Shown: positions 11,083 through 16,928 of the stretch, one piece after another | How positions within the stretch are numbered: position 1 is the first letter of the stretch | Layout of the letters: every line of letters starts with the position of its first letter | Assembly: GCA_902826155.1 (NCBI GenBank) | Contig: CADEDU010000058.1 | Span: 1 to 16,928 of the forward strand | Length of the DNA: 16,928 nucleotides | Direction of reading: 5' to 3' | Source of the DNA: an uncultured beta proteobacterium | Lineage (GTDB): Bacteria; Pseudomonadota; Gammaproteobacteria; Burkholderiales; SG8-39 | Position numbers and translations under genes: made by a program | The notes under the pieces: generated by a model | The model's database searches: none | What the model was told of the DNA's origin: nothing | What the model saw: only the letters and a program-made list of their open reading frames with translations

Positions 11083-11781
11083 CTACCCGACCGTGCTCGC
11101 CGTCTTGGTGCGGCTGAATTGCAGCTGGTAGATCCCACGTTCGATCGGCGCGACGGCGCCCGCACCAATAAGCGCCGCGTCGGTGAGCGCGGCGCTGCAC
11201 GCCGATCGCAGCGAGCCGGCATCGCCGCCGCCTTCCACCATCACCACCCAGCCAGGCATCAGCGCCTGCTGCGCACGGCCCTTCTTTTCCTCGGTCTGGA
11301 TGCTGCTCGCGGCCAGATCGGCCACGCACAGATGCACGCCGACGATCGTCGGCGCATCGGCCAGTGCGGGCAGCAGCCGATGCATGAGCAGGCGGCGCTG
11401 CTCGTCTTCACGTCCGGGTGCCACGTCGTATCGGAGCGTCGCGAGCAGCCCGCCCTGACCGGTGCCAAGCGATAGCAGTACGCGGCATAGCGAGCGGATG
11501 TTGTTGGTGAGTTTGGGTGCGACGCGACGCGTCCAGGCCGACGGATTGTTCAGCCGCTGCAGATAGTCGACGCCCGCATTGATCTGCGGCACTTCGGTTT
11601 CGTAGAGCGTATAGATCTCGGGCGAGCCTTCGAGCGCGATGTAGCGGCGCCCGCGACGGAAGCCGGGAATGCCCACGCGCTCCGGCACATGCTCGCGGTC
11701 GTGCCATTCGTAGTAATCGCCGCGCACCTCCATCGGCACGTCGTGCCAGATGCAGATCGCGCCTTCGCCCGTCAAACTCAT
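11083..11781 (-). CDS. Hypothetical protein with two dimeric alpha/beta-barrel-like (EthD-type) halves
   Basis: A 232-residue protein with no confident family name. Residues 8-63 show the pattern of small ferredoxin-like alpha/beta-barrel proteins: ICIWHDV, then YYEWHDREHVPERVGIPGF, then RRYIALEG and IYTLYE. Residues 111-185 appear to repeat this fold in more divergent form (LLATLRYDV, HRLLPAL, IVGVHLCVAD, GWVVMVEG), and a third short strand lies near the C-terminus (GIYQLQF). The His-rich motif of the first half (His27, His31) could be a ligand or metal site; this is inference. No signal peptide. AGGAGG 6 nt upstream fixes the start. It converges on the monooxygenase with a 14-nt gap and diverges from the exporter gene. 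EthD-like proteins often accompany oxygenase clusters, which fits here. Confidence 0.8.
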   Translation of the reverse strand: MSLTGEGAICIWHDVPMEVRGDYYEWHDREHVPERVGIPGFRRGRRYIALEGSPEIYTLYETEVPQINAGVDYLQRLNNPSAWTRRVAPKLTNNIRSLCRVLLSLGTGQGGLLATLRYDVAPGREDEQRRLLMHRLLPALADAPTIVGVHLCVADLAASSIQTEEKKGRAQQALMPGWVVMVEGGGDAGSLRSACSAALTDAALIGAGAVAPIERGIYQLQFSRTKTASTVG

Positions 11782-11919
11782 GCAAGCCTCCTCGATTCGT
11801 CGATCGACGCACCGCGCGTGACGCCGCCACCGCTACGTGCTTTCATCACGCCCGCCGTCACCCGCTGTGCCCGGTACCGTATGCGCCCGAAACAGTGTAG
11901 GCGCTTTCCTCAACCGTTC

Positions 11920-11923
11920 GGAG
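11920..11923 (+). promoter_or_regulatory. Shine-Dalgarno for the CTG-start exporter
   Basis: GGAG, with 7 nt separating it from the CTG at 11931. It is the main positive evidence for the noncanonical start. Confidence 0.5.
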
Positions 11924-11930
11924 TCTCGTC

Positions 11931-13160
11931 CTGTCCGCCTCGCCTCGCGCGCCCGACTCGCGTTCCGCCCCCGCGCGCCTCCCCCCCAATTCGTTCCTCG
12001 CCTCACTCGCCTCGATCGCGTTGATCGGTCCGCTCGCGATCCATCTGTTCATGCCGGTCATGCCGCGCGTGCAGAAGGCGTTCGACATGTCCGCGGCGCT
12101 GGTGGGTGCGAGCTTCAGCGTGACCGTGATCGTCATGGGCGTAGCCACCCTGGTGTGCGGATCGCTGTCCGATCGGTACGGACGCCGCCCGGTGCTGCTG
12201 GGCGGATTGATGCTGTTCGTTTTGGGTAGCGCCGCCTGCTCGCTCGCGGACTCGGCGCTGACGTTGATCGCCGGACGCATCGTCCAGGCGCTGGGCGCGG
12301 GCGCCGCGGCTTCTCTCAATCGCGCCATCGCGCACGATGCCTACGGTCCGGAGCGGCTGGTGAAAGTGCTGGCATACCTGACCATGGCCTACACGCTCGG
12401 ACCGATGCTGGCGCCGGTGATCGGCGGGTTCCTGATCGATCAGTTCGGCTGGCGCAGCGCGTTCTGGCTCGCACTCGGCGGAGGCACCGCCATCCTGTTC
12501 GCCGCGTGGGCAGTGCTCTATGAGACGCATCACGCACGCACCCGCTCGGCGCGCGCCGCCGATCTGCTGCGCACCTACTGGGCCCTGGTGCGCCAGCCAC
12601 GCTTCACCGCCTTCGTCATGCAATCGGGCTTTTCGACCGGCACGTTCATGGCGATGGCCACTGCCGCATCGTTCCTGATGCAGGACTATCTGGGCCGGCC
12701 GGCACGCGAATTCGGTTTCTACTTCCTGATGTTTCCGGGTGGCCTGTTCCTCGGCAACTTGGTCGCAAGCCGCCTCAGCGGACGTGTCGCGATCGAAACG
12801 ATGGTGCTCACCGGCTCGGTCGTGTGCGTGATCGCGATCGCGGTGCAGGCGGTGCTCATCCTGCTTGGCGTGCTGGCACCGCTGGTGATTTTCCTGCCCG
12901 GTTTCGTGATGACCTTCGCGCAAGGGCTGGCCTATCCGAATGCGCAGACCGGCGCGATGCGGGTCATGCCCGGTGCTGCTGGGACTGCCGCGGGGCTGGG
13001 TGTGTTCTTCCAGATGACACTCGGCGCGCTCGGTGCGCAGACGTACGCGTGGCTCGCCGACGGAACGCCACACCCCATGGTGACCACTGCGGTGCTGGGT
13101 GCGCTGCTGACGCTGGCCGCGGGTATCGTGCCGTTCTGGATGAAGCGGCGCGGTGCATGA
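11931..13160 (+). CDS. Bcr/CflA-type MFS multidrug exporter, apparent CTG start
   Basis: A drug:proton antiporter-type inner-membrane carrier with about 12 transmembrane segments; 409 residues from the chosen start. Residues 20-42 (NSFLASLASIALIGPLAIHLFMP) form the first membrane segment of Bcr/CflA proteins; GSLSDRYGRRP at 77-87 is MFS motif A; RIVQALGAGAAASLNRAIAHD and LGPMLAPVIGGFL are typical of the group. The only conventional start, TTG at 12021, would cut off the first half of that membrane segment. Upstream the frame is open to a stop at 11898 and contains no ATG, GTG or TTG. A CTG at 11931 has GGAG 7 nt upstream, so I take it as the start; a miscounted base in the C run at 11981-11987 is the alternative. 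The 149-bp gap before it (11782-11930) shows no clear promoter. The substrate is unknown. Confidence 0.88.
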   Translation: MSASPRAPDSRSAPARLPPNSFLASLASIALIGPLAIHLFMPVMPRVQKAFDMSAALVGASFSVTVIVMGVATLVCGSLSDRYGRRPVLLGGLMLFVLGSAACSLADSALTLIAGRIVQALGAGAAASLNRAIAHDAYGPERLVKVLAYLTMAYTLGPMLAPVIGGFLIDQFGWRSAFWLALGGGTAILFAAWAVLYETHHARTRSARAADLLRTYWALVRQPRFTAFVMQSGFSTGTFMAMATAASFLMQDYLGRPAREFGFYFLMFPGGLFLGNLVASRLSGRVAIETMVLTGSVVCVIAIAVQAVLILLGVLAPLVIFLPGFVMTFAQGLAYPNAQTGAMRVMPGAAGTAAGLGVFFQMTLGALGAQTYAWLADGTPHPMVTTAVLGALLTLAAGIVPFWMKRRGA

Positions 13161-13244
13161 AGGCGCGTCGCGCCGCTTGACCGGCGAATCGCCGCCCGAC
13201 TACCGTACCGAGCGGTTCGCTCAATCAAACCAAGGAGACCTGCC

Positions 13245-14114
13245 ATGGCCCAGCGCTACGAAGTCGATGTCGAAGAAGTCGAATACCTGCGGCATGGCGA
13301 CACCGCATTTCTTGCGCGCGTGTACAAGCCGCGCGGCACCGGTCCGTTCCCGGCGGTGGTCGATGTTCACGGCGGTGCGTGGGTCGACGGCGATCGCAAA
13401 CAGAACGAGTCGATCAACCGCCCGGTGGCCGAAGGCGGCGTGGTCGTGGTGGCGCTCGATTTCCGCTGCCCGCCACAAGCCACCTACCCGGCCTCCGTTG
13501 CCGACGTGAATTTCGGCGTGCGCTGGCTGAAGTCGCAGGCGGCGCGTTTCAATTCGCGCGCCGACATGATCGGCAGCATGGGCACCTCCAGCGGCGGGCA
13601 TCTCGCGGTGCTGGCGGCGATGAAGCCAGCTGACCCGCGCTACGCCGCGATTCCGCTCGCTTCGGCGCCGCAGTTCGATGCGCGCGTGCCCTACGTCGTG
13701 ACGCTGTGGCCGGTGATCTGCCCGATCGGACGCTTTCGCGATCACGCCGCGCGTGGCCTGGAAGATCCTGCGTATCGCAATCCGGGCGGCGCGGCGCAAC
13801 GTCAACTCAAGTATTGGCTCACCGAGGAGGCGATGACCGAAGGCAGTCCCAACCTCGCGCTGCAGCGTGGCGACAAGGTCGAGCTGCCCAACATCCTCTA
13901 CGTGCAGAACACTGCCGACTTGATGCACCCGCGCAAAAACGTCGAGGAGTTTCTGGCCGGTTATCGCAAGGCGGGCGGCGCGGTGCAGATGGAATGGATC
14001 GAAGGGCTACCCTACGATCTGGTGCGCAGCAAACCCGAGTCCGACGGCGCCAAGGCCGCGATCGCGAAAATCGTCTCATTCATCCACTCAGCGTGCCGGA
14101 TGACCACGGCGTGA
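13245..14114 (+). CDS. Alpha/beta hydrolase (esterase-like) lacking the usual catalytic histidine
   Basis: An alpha/beta-hydrolase-fold protein of 289 residues in the carboxylesterase-like (HGG) group. VDVHGGAWVDGD at 40-50 holds the oxyanion-hole loop (His42-Gly43-Gly44). GTSSG at 113-117 is the nucleophile elbow with Ser115. Asp225 in QNTADLMHP sits where the catalytic acid is expected. The motif that normally carries the catalytic histidine (PGxxHxF type) reads EGLPYDLV at 253-260, with Tyr257 in place of His. The only other nearby histidines are His228 and His281. Either another residue serves, or the protein is not a standard serine esterase. AAGGAG at 13232-13237 sets the ATG at 13245. 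The stop overlaps the next gene's GTG (GTGA). No signal peptide. Confidence 0.88.
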   Translation: MAQRYEVDVEEVEYLRHGDTAFLARVYKPRGTGPFPAVVDVHGGAWVDGDRKQNESINRPVAEGGVVVVALDFRCPPQATYPASVADVNFGVRWLKSQAARFNSRADMIGSMGTSSGGHLAVLAAMKPADPRYAAIPLASAPQFDARVPYVVTLWPVICPIGRFRDHAARGLEDPAYRNPGGAAQRQLKYWLTEEAMTEGSPNLALQRGDKVELPNILYVQNTADLMHPRKNVEEFLAGYRKAGGAVQMEWIEGLPYDLVRSKPESDGAKAAIAKIVSFIHSACRMTTA

Positions 14115-15913
14115 CCGGTACGAGCGCGACCCAATCCGTCGATCACTGGCTGCGCGGCTTCGCGGCCGCGCTTGAACAGGGTGACATCGATCGCGCCGTC
14201 GAAATGTTCGCGCCGGAGTGCTTCTGGGGCGACTTCGTCGCATTCTCCTGGAACCTGAAAACCGCCGAGGGCATTGACGAGATTCGCGCCATGCTCACCG
14301 GCACGCTCGCTGCTGGGCAACCTTCGCGGTGGGCGATCGACGGTGAGGCCACTGCGGGCAACGGCTTCGTCCAGGCATGGCTGCGTTTCGAGACCAAGGC
14401 CGGCACAGGCAAAGGCCACGTGCGGCTCAAGGACGGGCGCTGTTGGACTCTGTTCACCTCATTGCACTCGCTGCGAGGCTTCGAAGAAAAGACCGGCCGC
14501 AACGGCACGCGCGAGGCCGGCACACAGCATGGCCAGTTTCGCAATCGCGAGTCGTGGCTGGAGCGACGCACGCGCGAAGCGGCCGAACTGGGCACGACGC
14601 GCCAGCCGTACTGCGTGATCGTCGGCGGCGGTCAGGGCGGCATCGCGCTGGCAGCACGGCTGCGGCGCCTCGAAGTACCCACGATCGTCATCGAGCGCAA
14701 CGCGCGCGCCGGCGACTCCTGGCGCAAGCGCTATCGGTCGCTCTGCCTGCACGATCCGGTCTGGTACGACCACCTGCCGTACCTGCCCTTCCCCGATCAC
14801 TGGCCAATCTTCTCGCCCAAGGATCAGCTCGGCGACTGGCTCGAGGTCTACACCAGGATCATGGAGCTCGACTACTGGACGGGCACCGAATGTCTCGGAG
14901 CGCAATTCGATCCGGCCACACAGACCTGGCAATTGCGCGTGCGGCGCGACGGAACGGACATCATCCTGCAGCCCAGCCAGCTCGTGCTGGCCACCGGCAT
15001 GTCGGGCATGCCCAACGTGCCCAACATTGCCGGCGCGCAATCGTTCGCGGGCACGCTTTGCCATTCGAGCCAGTACGTCGGCGCACCCGCGCACCGCGGC
15101 AAGCGCTGCATCGTCGTCGGCTCGAACAACTCCGCGCACGACATCTGCGCGGAACTGTGGGAACACGGCGCGCAGGTCACGATGATCCAGCGCTCGCCCA
15201 CACTGGTCGCGCGCTCGGAGATGCTGAAGGAACTCGCCTGGGCGCCGCTCTACAGTGAAGACAGCGTGCGCAACGGCATCACGACCGATATCGCCGATCT
15301 CACCACCGCATCGATTCCGCTGCGACTCGCGCCGTCGTTCCAACGGCCGATCTTCGCGGAGATCCGGCGCCGCGACGCCGCGTTCTATGCGGCGCTGGAG
15401 CAGCGCGGCTTCCTGCTCACGTTCGGCGAGGACGAAGCCGGCATCCATTCGATGTACCTGCGCCGCGGCGGCGGCTACTACATCGACGTCGGCGCCTCGC
15501 AGCTGATCATCGACGGCGCGGTCGCGCTGCGGAGCGGCGTATCGATCGAGCGCATCCATCCGGACTCGGTGACGCTCACCGACGGCACCATATTGCCCGC
15601 CGATCTGATCGTGTTCGCCACCGGCTATGGCTCGATGAACGAATGGGCAGCGCAACTCATCTCGACCGACGTGGCTGATCGCGTCGGCAAGTGCTGGGGC
15701 GTGGGCTCGGGCACCAAGTACGATCCCGGTCCGTGGGAAGGTGAGCTGCGCAACATGTGGAAGCCCACGCATCAGCCCGGCTTGTGGTTCCACGGCGGCA
15801 ATCTCATGCAGGCACGCCATTACTCGATCTATCTTGCGCTCCAGCTCAAGGCACGCATGGAAGGCGTCGTCACGCCGGTGTACGGCATGGCGCCGGTGCA
15901 CCACCTGCACTAG
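14111..15913 (+). CDS. NTF2/SnoaL-like domain fused to an FMO-like flavoprotein monooxygenase
   Basis: A 600-residue protein. Residues 1-120 look like an NTF2/SnoaL-like cone domain (VDHWLRGFAAALEQGDIDRAVEMF, then W-rich strands). Residues 166-600 form a class B flavin monooxygenase: VIVGGGQGG at 169-177 binds FAD, FAGTLCHSSQY at 312-322 matches the FMO signature FxGxxxHxxxY, IVVGSNNSAHD at 334-344 binds NADPH, and VFATGYG is the second FAD-contact motif. The signature ends in Tyr, as in FMO/YUCCA-type enzymes, not in the Trp of typical Baeyer-Villiger monooxygenases. It would use NADPH and oxygen on a heteroatom or a carbonyl; the substrate is unknown. The GTG start overlaps the hydrolase stop; another in-frame GTG at 14093 is possible. 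Fusions of this kind are known among bacterial flavoproteins. Confidence 0.9.
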   Translation: MTGTSATQSVDHWLRGFAAALEQGDIDRAVEMFAPECFWGDFVAFSWNLKTAEGIDEIRAMLTGTLAAGQPSRWAIDGEATAGNGFVQAWLRFETKAGTGKGHVRLKDGRCWTLFTSLHSLRGFEEKTGRNGTREAGTQHGQFRNRESWLERRTREAAELGTTRQPYCVIVGGGQGGIALAARLRRLEVPTIVIERNARAGDSWRKRYRSLCLHDPVWYDHLPYLPFPDHWPIFSPKDQLGDWLEVYTRIMELDYWTGTECLGAQFDPATQTWQLRVRRDGTDIILQPSQLVLATGMSGMPNVPNIAGAQSFAGTLCHSSQYVGAPAHRGKRCIVVGSNNSAHDICAELWEHGAQVTMIQRSPTLVARSEMLKELAWAPLYSEDSVRNGITTDIADLTTASIPLRLAPSFQRPIFAEIRRRDAAFYAALEQRGFLLTFGEDEAGIHSMYLRRGGGYYIDVGASQLIIDGAVALRSGVSIERIHPDSVTLTDGTILPADLIVFATGYGSMNEWAAQLISTDVADRVGKCWGVGSGTKYDPGPWEGELRNMWKPTHQPGLWFHGGNLMQARHYSIYLALQLKARMEGVVTPVYGMAPVHHLH

Positions 15914-15972
15914 TCGCTATCCTGATCATCCTTGTCCTGATCACCCCTTCCCACGCCTGCTGGAGCTCGTTC

Positions 15973-16928
15973 ATGCGCATCGCCACCTTCAACCTCGAGA
16001 ACCTTGACGACGGCGCCAACATCAAGCCACCGCTGGCCGATCGCATCCGGATCATGCGTCCGCAGTTGCTGCGACTGAATGCCGACGTGCTGTGCCTGCA
16101 GGAGATCCACAGCCAGGGCCCCTCGACGGCGCCGATCCTCACTGCACTGGACAGCCTGCTCGCAGGCACGCCGTACGCCACGTTCAACCGCAGCACCACG
16201 CTCACCACCACCGGCAAGCTCTACGCCGAGCGCAATCTGGTAACGCTGTCGCGCTATCCGATCGCGCAGACGCGAATCGTGCGCGACAGCTCAGGACCGC
16301 GCCCCACCTATCAGATGGCCACCGCGGTTCCGCCGGACACGACCGCGCAGCCGATCGAGTGGGAGCGGCCGATGCTCTACACGACGCACGACATCGGCGG
16401 CGGGCGCACGTTGCACGTCATCAACGTGCACATGAAATCGAAGCTCGCCAGCAGCATTCCGGGGCAGCGCATCGACGATCACACCTGGAAGTCGGTCTCG
16501 GCGTGGGCCGAAGGCAGCTTCATCTCGGCGATGAAACGGCTGGGACAAGCGCTGCAGGCGCGGCTGCTGATCGACGAGTTGTTCGACACGCACGGCACCG
16601 ATGCACTGATCGCGATCGCGGGCGACTTCAACGCCAACGCCGGCGAAGTGTCGATCCAGGCGATCCGCGGCCCGGTCGAGGAGACCGGCAATCCGGCGCA
16701 CAGTCCGCGCGTGATGATCCCGTGCGAGAACAACATCCCCGAGTCGTCGCGCTATTCGCTCCTGCATCTGGGGCGCGGCGAAATGCTCGATCACGTGATG
16801 GTGTCGCGCGGGCTGCTCGCCTCGTTTCAGCATGCGGAGATCCACAACGAGGCGCTGCCCGACGAGTCGGGGGCGTTTCGCGTCGATACGCAATATCCGG
16901 AGTCGGACCATGCGCCGGTTGTTGCGCA
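15973..16928 (+). CDS. Endonuclease/exonuclease/phosphatase-family protein (3' end beyond window)
   Basis: A metal-dependent phosphodiesterase-fold (DNase I-like) protein; 318 residues are present and no stop is reached, although the final catalytic motif is already in view, so little is missing. Visible motifs are TFNLENLDD at the start (Asn7), LCLQEIH with the metal-binding Glu44, INVHMKSK with His153, GDFNAN at 217-222, LDHVMVS near 272-278, and SDHAPV at 311-316 with the catalytic Asp-His pair. The full set suggests an active hydrolase of nucleic acid, nucleotide or phosphoester; the substrate cannot be told. There is no signal peptide. The ATG has a GGAG about 8 nt upstream. It lies 59 nt after the FMO gene on the same strand and may be a separate unit. 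Confidence 0.92.
   Translation, partial: MRIATFNLENLDDGANIKPPLADRIRIMRPQLLRLNADVLCLQEIHSQGPSTAPILTALDSLLAGTPYATFNRSTTLTTTGKLYAERNLVTLSRYPIAQTRIVRDSSGPRPTYQMATAVPPDTTAQPIEWERPMLYTTHDIGGGRTLHVINVHMKSKLASSIPGQRIDDHTWKSVSAWAEGSFISAMKRLGQALQARLLIDELFDTHGTDALIAIAGDFNANAGEVSIQAIRGPVEETGNPAHSPRVMIPCENNIPESSRYSLLHLGRGEMLDHVMVSRGLLASFQHAEIHNEALPDESGAFRVDTQYPESDHAPVVA

Noticed and set aside
12021..12023. TTG as start of the Bcr/CflA exporter
   Set aside because: It lies inside the conserved first membrane segment and has no Shine-Dalgarno.
13162..13174. GGCGC/GCGCC hairpin after the exporter gene
   Set aside because: A 5-bp stem with no T tract; common by chance at this GC content.
15920..15943. TCCTGATCA direct repeat with 15-nt period between the FMO and EEP genes
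   Set aside because: Two 9-nt copies only, no flanking structure or promoter context to give it meaning.

Overview
The window is about 17 kb of high-GC DNA (mid-60s % by eye). It carries chromosomal-type metabolic genes and shows no tRNA, rRNA, CRISPR array, transposase or phage gene. An orphan Bug/TctC-type periplasmic binding protein, a proteobacterial-type hut operon and strong GC3 bias point to a betaproteobacterium, most likely Burkholderiales. This is inferred from gene content only.

Layout. (1) 1-469, minus: the 5' part of a Bug solute-binding protein, preceded by a 255-bp region with two clean dyads. (2) 725-2917, minus: catalase-peroxidase katG. (3) 3195-6367, plus: hutU-hutH with a GTGA overlap and a good sigma70-like promoter. 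(4) 8873-6401, minus: an MFS transporter followed by hutI, converging on hutH. (5) 9030-11068, plus: a 2-keto-4-pentenoate-hydratase-family protein and an HsaA-like, acyl-CoA-dehydrogenase-fold flavin monooxygenase, converging on (6) 11083-11781, minus: a two-domain alpha/beta-barrel-like protein of unknown role. (7) 11931-15913, plus: a Bcr/CflA-type MFS exporter that appears to start at CTG, an alpha/beta hydrolase, and an NTF2/SnoaL-like plus FMO-like flavoprotein overlapping it by GTGA. (8) 15973 to the window end, plus: an endonuclease/exonuclease/phosphatase-family protein, cut by the window edge.

How the genes fit together. HutH, HutU and HutI are the first three steps of histidine breakdown (histidine to urocanate to imidazolonepropionate to formiminoglutamate). 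The MFS gene cotranscribed with hutI is a reasonable candidate for uptake of a pathway substrate. The last step (HutG or HutF) and the usual regulator (HutC) are not in the window. The genes from 9030 to 15913 look like parts of a ring- or ketone-oxidising catabolic set: two oxygenases, one hydratase, one hydrolase and one exporter. No ring-cleavage dioxygenase or flavin reductase is visible, so no complete pathway can be claimed.

The least ordinary points are the apparent CTG start of the exporter, the hydrolase with no histidine at the usual catalytic position, the coupled hydrolase-FMO pair, the tandem-domain protein at 11083-11781, the paired dyads before the Bug gene, and a strong excess of the octamer GCGATCGC.
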